This document shows, one piece after another, positions 1 through 8,579 of a stretch of 64,000 nt of DNA. Source of the DNA: Streptomyces subrutilus (GTDB taxonomy: Bacteria; Actinomycetota; Actinomycetes; Streptomycetales; Streptomycetaceae); NCBI RefSeq assembly GCF_008704535.1, contig NZ_CP023701.1, positions 2,976,001 through 3,040,000 on the forward strand, read 5' to 3'. The translations under genes and the position numbers were made by a program. The stretch's first letter is position 1; each line of letters begins with the position of its first letter. The notes beneath the pieces were generated by a model, which was not told the origin of the DNA, searched no databases, and worked only from the letters and a program-made list of their open reading frames with translations.

Positions 1-18
1 CGCGTTGTCGCGCGCCAC
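1..18 (-). CDS. start of a divergent gene, cut by the window edge
   Basis: Reading the minus strand from position 18 gives a GTG start followed by the codons for A-R-D-N-A up to the edge. A good ribosome binding site (AAGGAG, five bases before the GTG) lies at about 24-29. Only six codons are visible, so the product cannot be named. The gene would be divergent from the membrane protein at 239, sharing a control region of roughly 220 bases. Confidence 0.5.
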
Positions 19-199
19 GATTGCTCCTTGTTGAGGGGTTTGTTTGGTGTTTGCCCCGTGGGGGCTGCGACCCGGACGCTTCGCGCTCCGCTCATCCGGT
101 GCCGACCGCACTCATCTGATCATCCGGTGGATGTGCGCATATGTCCAGAGGGCCTCTCACGTGAGCATCGCCACGTCCGTCAATCTTCCGTAAAGAGGA

Positions 200-227
200 C
201 TGACGGAAACCTACGGACCCGTAGGTA
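200..227 (+). promoter_or_regulatory. putative housekeeping promoter of the trhA-like gene
   Basis: CTGACG (200-205) and TAGGTA (222-227) are spaced by 16 bases and match the HrdB-type -35/-10 pattern of Streptomyces. Transcription would begin about seven bases after the -10. That makes the ATG at 239 a better start than the ATG at 230, which lies too close to the -10. Inferred from sequence only. Confidence 0.5.
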
Positions 228-238
228 GCATGTGGGCC

Positions 239-976
239 ATGACTTCAGACGCTGCCGCCCGGGCCTCCGCGGCCGCCGAATCGGTCGCCGGGTCGGTGGC
301 CCGGCCCGTCGCCGAGGCGGCGGAGGCCGTCGAGTCCGCTTTGGAGGCCAAACCGCTCCTGCGCGGCTGGCTCCACCTCGGCATGTTCCCGGCCGTGCTC
401 GTCGCGGGCCTGGTCCTCATGGCCTTCACCGACTCGACCCGGGCGCGCGTGGCCTGCGGGGTCTACATCCTCACGGCCTGCCTGCTCTTCGGCGTGAGCG
501 CGGTCTACCACCGCGGCACCTGGGGCCCGCGCGGCGAGGCCGTGCTGCGGCGGCTCGACCACGCCAACATCTTCCTGATCATCGCGGGCACGTACACCCC
601 GCTGACCGTCCTGCTGCTCCCGCCGTCCACCGGGCGCACCCTGCTGTGGGCGGTGTGGATCGCCGCCGGGGCCGGCATCGCCTTCCGCGTCTTCTGGGTC
701 GGCGCGCCGCGCTGGCTCTACACCCCCTGCTACATCGCCATGGGCTGGGCGGCGGTCTTCTTCCTGCCCGACTTCCTGCGCGCGGGCGGCATCGCCGTCC
801 TCGTCCTGGTCGTCGTCGGCGGACTGCTCTACAGCGTGGGCGGGGTCGTCTACGGCATGAAGCGGCCCAACCCCTCCCCCCGCTTCTTCGGCTTCCACGA
901 GGTCTTCCACTCGCTGACGCTGGCGGCCTTCGTGGCCCACTACGTCGGCATCTCGCTGGCCGCCTACTCCCACTGA
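239..976 (+). CDS. trhA: hemolysin III / TrhA family membrane protein
   Basis: About 245 residues with an alanine-rich N-terminal tail followed by seven predicted membrane helices. Family hallmarks are visible: the SAVYHRGTW segment after helix 2, the R-x-D-H-A-N-I-F-L-I-I-A-G-T-Y-T-P stretch, and the C-terminal F-H-E-V-F-H...H motif that supplies metal-binding histidines in the PAQR/hemolysin III superfamily. Members are integral membrane proteins proposed to act in membrane-energetics homeostasis or as hydrolases; cytolytic activity is not implied. The start at 239 is preferred over ATG 230 because the apparent promoter ends at 227. It is convergent with the DUF255 gene. Confidence 0.9.
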   Translation: MTSDAAARASAAAESVAGSVARPVAEAAEAVESALEAKPLLRGWLHLGMFPAVLVAGLVLMAFTDSTRARVACGVYILTACLLFGVSAVYHRGTWGPRGEAVLRRLDHANIFLIIAGTYTPLTVLLLPPSTGRTLLWAVWIAAGAGIAFRVFWVGAPRWLYTPCYIAMGWAAVFFLPDFLRAGGIAVLVLVVVGGLLYSVGGVVYGMKRPNPSPRFFGFHEVFHSLTLAAFVAHYVGISLAAYSH

Positions 977-1016
977 CCCCGGCCCGGCAGACCCGGGCCG
1001 AGAGAGCGCGGGCCTG

Positions 1017-1187
1017 CCGGGCGGGAGCTGCGCGGGCCCGGGTCGTCAGGGCCGGGGCCGGGCGGTCAAAGCTCGGGCCGCCGGGCGGGAGCTGCGCGGG
1101 CCCGGGTCGTCAGGGCCGGGGCCGGGCGGTCAAAGCTCGGGCCGCCGGGCGGGAGCTGTGCGGGCCCGGGTCGTCAGGGCCGGGTCG
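1017..1187. repeat. 64-bp tandem repeat, about 2.6 copies, between convergent genes
   Basis: The unit beginning CCGGGCGGGAGCTG starts at 1017, 1081 and 1145, a period of exactly 64 bases. Copies one and two are almost identical. The third has a C-to-T change and diverges after about 40 bases into a shorter GGTCGTCAGG-type repeat ending near the stop codon of the minus-strand gene. Each unit contains the self-complementary core CGGGCCCG. It fills the gap between two converging genes and may act as a structured termination zone; no coding function is seen. Confidence 0.85.
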
Positions 1188-3242
1188 TCAGGCTCGGGTC
1201 GTGCCCACCTGCTCCGCCAGCTCGGCCGGGTCCGTCGTGGGCCGCGCGCACACGAAGTGCCGGCACACGTACGCCGTCGCCGCCCCGTCCACGAGCGTCC
1301 GCCCGGCCAGCAGCGGGAACTCGCCGCCGCTGCCGTCCTCGGCGCGCGGCATCCCCGCCGCGACCACCGCCCCGGGAGCCGTCCCGAGCAGCGCCACCCG
1401 GTGCAGCGCCGCCAGCTCCGGATCCTGCGGCGCGCCGACCACCGCGACCTCGCGCGGCCCGTCGAGCAGCGCCTCGGCCGCCGCCAGCCCGTGCCCGATG
1501 AACCGCGGGGCGCGCGGCCCCAGCGCCTGCACCACGCCGAGCGCCCGCTCCGCCGCCGTCCGGTGCGCCTCCGAGCCGGTGTGCGCCGCGTACGACAGCA
1601 GCGCTCCGGCCGCGGCCGTCCAGCCGGACGGCGCCGCCGTGTCGGTGGGGTCCTGCGGCCGCCTGATCAGCTGCTCCGCATCGTGCGCGGTGTCGTACAG
1701 GGAGCCGTCCGGTGCGGCGAACCGGTCCAGGACCAGGTCCAGGAGGAAGCCGGCGAACTCCAGCCAGACGCCCTCGCCCGTCACGGACGCCAGCGCGAGG
1801 AAGCCCTCCGCGACGTCGCCGTAGTCCTCCAACACCCCGGCGTTCGCGCCGACCTGCCCGTCCCGGCTGGTCCGCGCCAGGCGGGCCCGCCCGTCCATGT
1901 GCACCCGTACCAGCAAGTCCGCGGCCTCGGTCGCCCGTTCCACCAGGTCGGGGCGGTCGAAGTACGCCCCGCACTCGGCGAGCGCGGCGACGGCCAGCCC
2001 GTTCCAGGCCGCCACGACCTTGTCGTCCCGCCCGGGCGCGGGCCGTTCGGCGCGCGCGGCGAGCAGCCGCTCCCGGACGGACGCGATCCGTGCGGCGTCC
2101 GCCGCCGGCCCCTCCTGGGGCAGCTGGAGCACGGACTTCCCGTGCTCGAAGGTCCCCTCCTCGGTCACCCCGAAGTAGGCGACGGCCAGGTCTCCGTCCT
2201 CGTCCCCCAGCACCTCCCGCAGCTGCGCCGGGGTCCACGCGTAGTACGCGCCCTCCACGTGCGCGCCGGTGTCCGGGTCCGCGCTGTCGGCGTCGAGCGC
2301 GGAGGCGAAGCCGCCCTGGTCGGTGCGCAGTTCGCGGACGATGAAGTCGGCGGTCTCCAAGGCCACCCGGCGGGCGAGGTCGGAGCCGGTGGCCCGCCAC
2401 AGGTGCGCGTAGACCCGGCAGAGCAGCGCGTTGTCGTACAGCATCTTCTCGAAGTGCGGGACCACCCAGGCGCGGTCCACGGCGTACCGGGCGAACCCGC
2501 CGCCGAGCTGGTCGTAGATGCCGCCGCGCGCCATGGCCTCGCAGGTGTCGGCGGCCATCTGCAGGGCGCCCTCGGAGCCGGTGCGCGCGTGGTGGCGCAG
2601 CAGGAACTCCAGCACCATGGACGGCGGGAACTTGGGCGCGCCGCCGAACCCGCCGTGCACGGAGTCGTACTCGCGGGTCAGCCCCAGCAGCGCCTGCGCC
2701 AGCTCCTCGGCGCCGGGCTCGCCGGCCTTGCCGTAGTCGAGCGTCCGCCCGGACAGGTCCCGTACGATCCGCCGCGCGACCTCGGCGACCTCCTCGGGAC
2801 GGCCCACCCAGGCGGTCCGCACGCCTTCGAGGACCTGCATGAAGGAGGGCATGCCGTGCCGGGGCTCGGGCGGGAAGTAGGTCCCGAAGTAGAACGGCTC
2901 GGCCTCGGCGTTCAGGAACACCGTCATCGGCCAGCCGCCCTGGCCGGTGGCGGCCTGCACGGCCTCCATGTAGACGGCGTCGACGTCGGGCCTCTCCTCG
3001 CGGTCCACCTTGATGTTGACGAAGTGCTCGTTCATGTAGGCGGCGCACAGCTCGTCCTCGAAGGACTCGTGCGCCATCACGTGGCACCAGTGGCACGCCG
3101 AGTAGCCGACCGACAGCAGCACGGGCACCTTGCGCCGCCGCGCCTCCTCGAAGGCCTCCGGCGACCAGGGCCACCAGTCGACGGGGTTGTCGGCGTGCTG
3201 CTGGAGGTACGGGGAGGTCTCGTTCACAAGGCGGTTCGGCAT
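1188..3242 (-). CDS. DUF255 / YyaL-type thioredoxin-fold protein
   Basis: 684 residues, matching the usual length of bacterial YyaL (SSP411/spermatogenesis-associated 20-like) proteins. The N-terminal 160 residues form the DUF255 thioredoxin-like domain with the diagnostic SACHWCHVM segment (Cys-x-x-Cys) and the E-x-F...[12 protein letters not shown] motif. The remainder is the six-hairpin (alpha/alpha)6-barrel-like region, with [10 protein letters not shown] conserved. The ATG at 3242 (M-P-N-R-L-V-N-E) is preferred to the GTG at 3260 because family members begin there. Function is uncertain; a disulphide or epimerase-like role is only inferred. A broken copy of its first 53 codons lies at 6398-6558. 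Confidence 0.9.
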   Translation of the reverse strand: MPNRLVNETSPYLQQHADNPVDWWPWSPEAFEEARRRKVPVLLSVGYSACHWCHVMAHESFEDELCAAYMNEHFVNIKVDREERPDVDAVYMEAVQAATGQGGWPMTVFLNAEAEPFYFGTYFPPEPRHGMPSFMQVLEGVRTAWVGRPEEVAEVARRIVRDLSGRTLDYGKAGEPGAEELAQALLGLTREYDSVHGGFGGAPKFPPSMVLEFLLRHHARTGSEGALQMAADTCEAMARGGIYDQLGGGFARYAVDRAWVVPHFEKMLYDNALLCRVYAHLWRATGSDLARRVALETADFIVRELRTDQGGFASALDADSADPDTGAHVEGAYYAWTPAQLREVLGDEDGDLAVAYFGVTEEGTFEHGKSVLQLPQEGPAADAARIASVRERLLAARAERPAPGRDDKVVAAWNGLAVAALAECGAYFDRPDLVERATEAADLLVRVHMDGRARLARTSRDGQVGANAGVLEDYGDVAEGFLALASVTGEGVWLEFAGFLLDLVLDRFAAPDGSLYDTAHDAEQLIRRPQDPTDTAAPSGWTAAAGALLSYAAHTGSEAHRTAAERALGVVQALGPRAPRFIGHGLAAAEALLDGPREVAVVGAPQDPELAALHRVALLGTAPGAVVAAGMPRAEDGSGGEFPLLAGRTLVDGAATAYVCRHFVCARPTTDPAELAEQVGTTRA

Positions 3243-3417
3243 GGGCCCATCCTCGCGCACGAGGGCGACGGGGCCCGCCTACGGCACAGACGAGCCGGTC
3301 CGGGCAGGACCGGGACCGCCCAGGAAGGCCGTCCCCCTCATTCCCCGGCGCCACGGGAGGATCTCTGTGATGATCGGACCCTTCTGGGGTGGGAACGGTT
3401 TGGAGGGGGAGCCATCA

Positions 3418-4914
3418 ATGACGGATTCCACGGTGGACGACGGTGCGGAGGATTCCTCCGGGCGGGCCTCCTACTTGTTCGGGGGACGACGGGTACGGAT
3501 CTCGGACCTGATCGACGCGGGACTGCTGGCACCAGAGTCTCCGCTCATCTTCCGGCGCAAGCGGTCGGGGCATCAACATCACGCCCGGGTGACTGCGGAC
3601 GGCAGGATTGCACTGAGCAACGGGCGACAGTTCAGGACCCCTTCCCAGGCTGCCGCCGCGGCAACGGGACGGGGACCCTTCGACGGGTGGACCGCCTGGG
3701 AATTGGCCGACGGCACCCCGCTGGACGAGTTGCGCCAGAACCTGCTGGACACGGTCGCGGAGCAGCCGTCCTCCGGCGACTCGACGGCGGACGCCTCGGC
3801 TGGTCGGCACGACCGCCTGAAGGACGCTCGGAGGCAGGCCGACGCGGGCACTCCAGTCACCGTCACCGTTCGTGACCTGTTGGGCTGGTGGGGAGCGGCC
3901 AGGCGCGGCTACTTGGTCAGTGCGCGGGTCGCTGCCGAGCTGGCCAACCACGGTCTCTCGACGCTGCCCGACTTCGCGGACGTGGGTTTCGACGATCGGG
4001 TGACCCTGACTGGGCCGACCGTGGACGCCGAGGAAGAGCAGGGGGCGCCCACCGAGCCAGAGCCGGAGAGCGCGCAAGAAGCAGCGACGCGGGAACCGGA
4101 GGGCTCGTTGCCCACCGAGATGCGACTGACCGGCGCACCGCCGCCTGTCCTCGACGGCGAAGGGGACGAGGAAGAGGACGAGGACGACGAGCCGGTCCAG
4201 CGGCAGACGGTGGGCAATCTGCCCTCGGCACTCAAGGGGGTGGAGTCGCTCACCTCCTCGGCGAGCTTCGAAGAGGCATTCACCAAGATGCAGCTCAACG
4301 GGTTCTCCCAACTGCCGGTGCTGGATGGGCCGCGTAATCTCCGCGGGGCCGTCACCTGGGAGTCCATCGCGCTTGCCCGCCACACCGATCCCCACGCCCC
4401 CTTCTCGAAGGCCGTCGTCAAAGCGCACGCCGTCAGCTATGCCGACCACCTGATCGACGCCCTGCCCTTGCTCGAACAGTTCGGGTTTCTCCTGGTCAAG
4501 GATCAGACGAACAAGATCGCTGGAATCATCACCGTCGCCGACGTTGCCGCCGAATACGGTGCCACGGCCAGGCCGTTCCTCCTCATCGGCGATCTCGACC
4601 GGCAGCTGCGTCGGATCATCGCGCGGGAGCTGAACCTGGCAGAGGTGATCGCTCTCTGTGACCCGGACGGACGACGCAAGCTCACCTCCTACGACCAACT
4701 GGGTTACGGCGACTACCAGACGGTGCTGAGCAATCAGCAGCAGTGGGACCGGCTGGGCTGGCCGCTCGACCGCAAGTCCTTCGCGGCCCACCTCAACGGA
4801 CTCCGCGAGATCCGCAACGAACTGATGCACTTCAACGACAAGGACAAGGCCGGCGACGCGGCGATACCGCTGATCCGCAACATGGTGGACCTGCTGCGCC
4901 AGTACGGAAGCTGA
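3418..4914 (+). CDS. RAMA - CBS pair - HEPN protein, candidate defence factor
   Basis: 498 residues. Residues about 24-110 look like a RAMA domain (restriction enzyme adenine methylase-associated): V-R-I-S-D-L-I-D-A-G-L-L, A-x-V-T-A-D-G-R-I, S-N-G-R-Q-F-R-T-P-S-Q-A-A and D-G-W-T-A-W. Residues 145-200 form a small conserved module (V-R-D-L-L-G-W-W-G-A-x-R-R-G-Y). An acidic linker follows, then two CBS repeats (about 260-395). The C-terminal helical domain carries R466-N467-E-L-M-H471, the R-N-x-x-x-H motif of HEPN RNases. The start has a strong ribosome binding site (GGAGGGG, eight bases upstream). Established: RAMA domains are predicted readers of modified DNA, CBS repeats bind adenine nucleotides, HEPN domains are often toxin RNases. 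Inferred: a single-gene sensor-effector for phage defence. It stands alone in a patch of decayed genes. Confidence 0.8.
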   Translation: MTDSTVDDGAEDSSGRASYLFGGRRVRISDLIDAGLLAPESPLIFRRKRSGHQHHARVTADGRIALSNGRQFRTPSQAAAAATGRGPFDGWTAWELADGTPLDELRQNLLDTVAEQPSSGDSTADASAGRHDRLKDARRQADAGTPVTVTVRDLLGWWGAARRGYLVSARVAAELANHGLSTLPDFADVGFDDRVTLTGPTVDAEEEQGAPTEPEPESAQEAATREPEGSLPTEMRLTGAPPPVLDGEGDEEEDEDDEPVQRQTVGNLPSALKGVESLTSSASFEEAFTKMQLNGFSQLPVLDGPRNLRGAVTWESIALARHTDPHAPFSKAVVKAHAVSYADHLIDALPLLEQFGFLLVKDQTNKIAGIITVADVAAEYGATARPFLLIGDLDRQLRRIIARELNLAEVIALCDPDGRRKLTSYDQLGYGDYQTVLSNQQQWDRLGWPLDRKSFAAHLNGLREIRNELMHFNDKDKAGDAAIPLIRNMVDLLRQYGS

Positions 4915-5206
4915 GTACGGGAGAGCCACGGCCCGGCGGTGCCGAGGGAGGGCGCTCTCCGGGCCTCCGGACCGACCGGCTGCCCGGTGAACTGCTCCCG
5001 CCTGCCACGGAGCCCCCGCTCGTGGAAGCCGCGTCACTGCGGCGTCTACCCTGCACACAGGCAGTCCACGACCCGTGTCACGGCCAGCAGCACGGCGCGC
5101 TCACATAGCAGGGGATCGACGCCAGTCGTCGGGAACTGCTCGGAGAAAGAGAACGCCCTGTACACCGAACGGGACTCTGTCGAAAGGAACAGCCGGTCCG
5201 CTCCTG

Positions 5207-5599
5207 GTGCTCGACTTCCCCGTGATCTACCTGATCCTGGCCTGGACCTACCTGGTCAACGACGAGAAGATCTCGTCGATCGGCTGCTACGTTCGCGACC
5301 AACTGGGACCACGCCTGGGGGAACTCGTCTGGATCCACAGCATGGTGGTCTCCTGGGAGGTCTGCCAGCGCAACGTCCCGGGCCGCACCATGCGCAAGCA
5401 GCTCCGGACCACGGTGGACCTGATCACGTACCTGGTTCTGCCAATGGTCGGCACGACCGCGTCCTGGTGCTCTCCGACCGTTCAGTCCCTGTTCGCGCTT
5501 GCCTCTCTGACACAGACGCTAGCCCTGGGCGTACTGAGCTGGCAGTTCCTGCGCCATGCGGGGCGTGGGGAACCCGCCGGAGCCGTTCCACGCGCGTAA
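5207..5599 (+). pseudogene. remnant of a membrane protein gene
   Basis: This frame encodes an apparently genuine membrane protein segment: a hydrophobic helix (V-I-Y-L-I-L-A-W-T-Y-L), a soluble stretch (N-D-E-K-I-S-S-I-G-C-Y-V-R-D-Q-L-G-P-R-L-G-E), then two more helices ending L-S-W-Q-F-L. This resembles small streptomycete membrane proteins of unknown function. Upstream, the in-frame sequence becomes arginine-rich junk and there is no ribosome binding site near GTG 5207. The 5' end therefore looks lost or frameshifted. Between 4915 and 5206 nothing else is recognisable. It could still be a short expressed protein. Confidence 0.45.
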
Positions 5600-5644
5600 G
5601 ACGCCTTCGATGAGCCGAGGCACGTGCCGGGCTCAGCTATTCGG

Positions 5645-6190
5645 TCAGCGGACGTCCGTCTCAGGCCGGGGCAGCTCGTCCAGGTCGAGGGTGTAGGTCC
5701 GCCCGTCGGCCAGCTCGACGGGAAGCTTGCCCGAGCCGTACTTGTGCGTATGGGCGGCGATGTAGCCGGAGCCGGTGGGCTGGGTGTGGACGACGACCTC
5801 AGCGGCGTATGGGTCGACCACCACGTAGACCGGGATGCCGTAGCGGCCGTACTTCGCGGTGCAGTCGTCGTAGTCCTTGCGCGCGGAGGAAACCGACACC
5901 ACCTCAGCGATCAACAGCACGTCCTCGAAGCCGTAGCGCTTGCCCTGCCGCTGCGCGTCCTCCCGCAGGATCGCGAAGTCCGGGGCCGAGTTCTCGTCGG
6001 CCGGGAAGTCCAGCTACACCTCAGAGGCAGTCTTCGCATGTCGGCCGAGCGAGAGCGAGTCGATCTGCATCGACTTGATCGTGCTGGAGTGCTCAAAGCT
6101 CTGCGGAGTCATGATCACCTTTCGGTCAGTACCGAAGAAGACCACGTACCCGGCGGGGAACTCGGTGTGCATGACCGCATCGACGCTCAT
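5645..6190 (-). pseudogene. Uma2-family nuclease gene with an in-frame stop
   Basis: Reading from ATG 6190 (ribosome binding site AGGAAGGAG) gives M-S-V-D-A-V-M-H-T-E-F-P-A-G and continues in one frame to a stop at 5645, except for a TAG at 6014-6016. The stop sits between A-S-E-V and L-D-F-P-A-D-E-N-S-A-P-D, where a CAG-to-TAG change would explain it. The second half keeps the Uma2 (PD-(D/E)XK-like) signatures A-P-D-F and L-L-I-A-E-V-V-S-V-S-S-A-R-K-D-Y, so the lesion is recent. Without readthrough the protein stops before the catalytic core. Restart at the internal TTG 5920 would yield only 91 residues. Confidence 0.75.
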
Positions 6191-6397
6191 CAACGGCTCC
6201 TTCCTGTCGCATCTCAGGATATGGGCCACGGTCCCGCACGGGCCCACTGCGAGAGTGCCGACTCGGCAAATGCGGCGGGGGGTGCACTGATCTTCGGTCC
6301 CAGCGTTGACGCCTTGCCCGGCCGTACACCATACGCATCCACGTCAGTGCTCTCCGGAAAAACCCCAGGTCAGGACTGTCTGGTTGTGTTAAGTCAT

Positions 6398-6558
6398 TGG
6401 CACCAGTGGCACGCCGAGTGGCCGACCGACAGCAGCACGGGCACCTCGCGCCGCCGCGCCTCCTCGAAGGCCTCCGGCGACCGGGGCCACCAGTCGACGG
6501 GGTTGTCGGCATGCTGAAGCAGATACGGCGAGGTCACACCAGCCAACCGGTTCGTGCG
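6398..6558 (-). pseudogene. broken copy of the 5' end of the DUF255 gene
   Basis: These bases align without gaps to 3082-3242. There are only four mismatches in the first 119 aligned bases (6398-6516) and many more in the last 42. Translated, it gives a version of [17 protein letters not shown], ending H-S-A-C-H-W-C-Q then stop. The start codon is replaced by CGC. Orientation matches the intact gene, so the patch between them is bounded by a direct duplication. This is a dead fragment, not a second gene. Confidence 0.88.
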
Positions 6559-6780
6559 GCCCAGCCTCTCACAGCGTCCGGCGCGACCGGCGGAACCTCA
6601 CAGGGCCGCCGCTCGACTGAACCGCCCGTGCGGGCCCGCACGTGGTGGGGGCCCTTCTCCGAAGAGTTGGCATCACCCCCTTCCCGACGCTTCCGCGGGG
6701 TCGGGCGGCCCCGCACCTCTAAACAGTAGGCTGGGCCCAGCAGCGCCGGACCTGCCGATGCCTCTCGAAGGAGGTACACC

Positions 6781-7347
6781 ATGACCGCCGAGATGGTGGC
6801 GCCCGCGTGGATGCATGCGCAGATCAGCGCGGAGCAGTACGACTCCTGGTCCGAGGAGCAGTGCGCCGGCATCGAGATCGTGGACGGGATGGTCGTCGTG
6901 AGCCCGAGTGCCTCCAAGCGGCACAACCGGCTGGCTCGGCTCTTGGCCAACGCCCTGGACGCCGCTGCGGGCCCGGACTGGAACGCCGACACGGACTTCG
7001 ACGTCCGCCTGCAGGACCTTCCGCTCACCAACCGCCGTCCGGACGTCACCGTCTACCGGGCGGAGACCATCGACCTCACGCCCACCCGTCCCGAGCACGT
7101 GCTCCTGGTCGTCGAGGTCGTGTCGCCCGGTTCGGAGACCACGGACCGGATCGTGAAGGTGGACCAGTACGCCAAGGCCGGCATCGCCTTCTACTGGCGG
7201 GTCGAGCAGGCCGCCACCGGTGTCCCGATCGTCTACACCCACGTCCTCGACCCCGCCACCAGGGCCTACCGGGACGGCGAGACGTTCACCGGCACGGTGA
7301 AGGCCGTCGCGCCCTTCTCCGTCACGGTGGACCTCGGGGTCCTGTAG
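6781..7347 (+). CDS. Uma2 family endonuclease-like protein
   Basis: 188 residues, full length for Uma2 (DUF820) proteins abundant in Streptomyces. The PD-(D/E)XK-type core is visible: N-R-R-P-D-V-T-V-Y, then L-L-V-V-E-V-V-S-P-G-S-E-T-T-D-R-I-V-K-V-D-Q-Y-A-K-A-G-I, giving D, E and K active-site candidates. The start ATG has a near-perfect ribosome binding site (GAAGGAGGT, five bases upstream), and a -10-like TAGGCT lies at 6727-6732. Physiological substrate is unknown for the family. It is intact, unlike the Uma2 pseudogene 600 bases upstream on the other strand; the two are divergent in sequence and not a recent duplication. Confidence 0.88.
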   Translation: MTAEMVAPAWMHAQISAEQYDSWSEEQCAGIEIVDGMVVVSPSASKRHNRLARLLANALDAAAGPDWNADTDFDVRLQDLPLTNRRPDVTVYRAETIDLTPTRPEHVLLVVEVVSPGSETTDRIVKVDQYAKAGIAFYWRVEQAATGVPIVYTHVLDPATRAYRDGETFTGTVKAVAPFSVTVDLGVL

Positions 7348-7443
7348 GGACCTGAGAAGTCACCCCGCCGGGCGGCCTTCGGCAAGCACGGCCGCGGCCG
7401 CGGCGCCGGCCGGACCGGGGCGGAGCCGTGGTTCCGGGGGTGC

Positions 7444-8259
7444 TCAGCGGCGGAGCAGCGGGGTCATGGCCTGGGTCCAGGTCGTGCGGGTGTGGGTCCA
7501 GGCGGCCGTGCAGGGGGCGCGGGACGGGGTCGCGAGGTCGGGGTGGCGGTCGGGAGCGGCGGCGAGGACCGCGCAGCGGTGGGCTTCGGCCCGGGCGGCG
7601 GGCGGGGCGTGCTCGTCGGCGGGGTCGGGGGCGCCGTCCTCGGCGGCGGTCAGTTCGTGGGCGCGGGCCGCCGTCAGGAGGGCGGCCTCGCCCCGGGGGC
7701 CGGCGCGGAGCAGCATGAGCCGGGCGAAGTCGTCGGCGGAGTCCTCCTCGGCGCGGTCGCCCCCGGCCGGGAGGCCCAGGGCGTCGAGGAGGGCGTGGCC
7801 GGCTTCGTGGTGGACCGTTTCGCCGACCACGTCGGCGAGCGCGCCGTCCGGGTCCGGATGGCCGGTGCGGACGAACGGGTCGCGTTCCTCGGGGAGGTCG
7901 TCGTAGCAGAGCTCGATGCGGCGGGTCCGCGGGTCGTAGCCGCTGCCTTCGCCGGCGCAGGAGCGGGCGACGACGGCGACCTCGTACGGGAGGGAGAGGA
8001 GGGCGTCGAGTTCGGCGAGGGCGTGTTCGGCGGTCCGCCGGTCGCGCAGGAAGCGGTGGCTCGCGCGGTCGGGGGCGGCGGGCCGCTCGTAGCGCAGGGT
8101 GAACCCGGCGGCCGGCCGCGGGACCGGTGCGGTGCACGCGGTCAGTGCCGCGGCGGTCGTCGCGACCAGGGTCGCGATCAGTGCCGCGACCAGCGGTGCG
8201 GCCCGTGCCGCGGCGCGCGGCGTGGCGGCCGGAGCGGAGGGCGCCTGCGGTCGGCTCAT
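7444..8259 (-). CDS. DUF4344-type lipoprotein metallopeptidase
   Basis: 271 residues. The N-terminus has a hydrophobic stretch (A-A-L-I-A-T-L-V-A-T-T-A-A-A) ending L-T-A-C, a plausible lipobox, so the protein is probably anchored outside the membrane. The centre carries H-H-E-A-G-H-A-L-L-D-A-L-G-L-P, a zincin HExxH-type zinc site, followed by E-E-D-S-A-D-D-F-A that supplies the distal acidic ligand as in DUF4344 putative metallopeptidases. Substrate unknown. Its upstream region is occupied by the 173-bp palindromic element at 8267, which begins only seven bases before the start codon. Confidence 0.75.
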   Translation of the reverse strand: MSRPQAPSAPAATPRAAARAAPLVAALIATLVATTAAALTACTAPVPRPAAGFTLRYERPAAPDRASHRFLRDRRTAEHALAELDALLSLPYEVAVVARSCAGEGSGYDPRTRRIELCYDDLPEERDPFVRTGHPDPDGALADVVGETVHHEAGHALLDALGLPAGGDRAEEDSADDFARLMLLRAGPRGEAALLTAARAHELTAAEDGAPDPADEHAPPAARAEAHRCAVLAAAPDRHPDLATPSRAPCTAAWTHTRTTWTQAMTPLLRR

Positions 8260-8266
8260 GGGGGCA

Positions 8267-8439
8267 GCCTAGGTCGTCTCTTTCGGATCTTGTCGGCCGA
8301 GCCCGCGGCGTCTGGTGCCGTGGCTGGGCGTGCTGCCGGGGCGCTCGCGTACTGCACGTACGTGATCGCCTCGGCAGTGCGGCCAGGCACGGTGCCAGGC
8401 GTCGCGGGCCCGGCACGATCCGAAAGAGACGGCCTAGGC
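8267..8439. repeat. 173-bp near-palindromic element, MITE-like
   Basis: The two ends are GCCTAGG-Y-CGTCTCTTTCGGATC and its reverse complement. The inverted similarity continues with scattered mismatches and small indels almost to the centre near 8353 (arms of roughly 80 bases). A transcript of either strand would fold into one long hairpin. CCTAGG occurs at both tips. It lies between the divergent DUF4344 and STAND genes, leaving only seven bases before the DUF4344 start. No coding potential is seen. It resembles a miniature inverted-repeat element, but a conserved regulatory RNA or operator structure is also possible. Confidence 0.8.
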
Positions 8440-8579
8440 GTCGGGTGGTCGGGCGGCGCGGCCAACGGGCTTGGTGCGGGGTCCGGTTGGCTCTGAACTT
8501 GCTCAGATTTCGCGCGTCTGTGTTCCGTGCGCACGACACGGGGAATCCACTCCACCGGAACTCTCTGAGGGGGACACCG

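Noticed and set aside
1017-1187. CRISPR-like array
   Set aside because: Repeats are directly adjacent 64-mers with no unique spacers and there are no cas genes.
6247-6397. Insertion-sequence end or att site next to the duplicated fragment
   Set aside because: GGAAAAACCCCAGGTCAGG looked att-like, but no partner copy, integrase or transposase is visible in the window.
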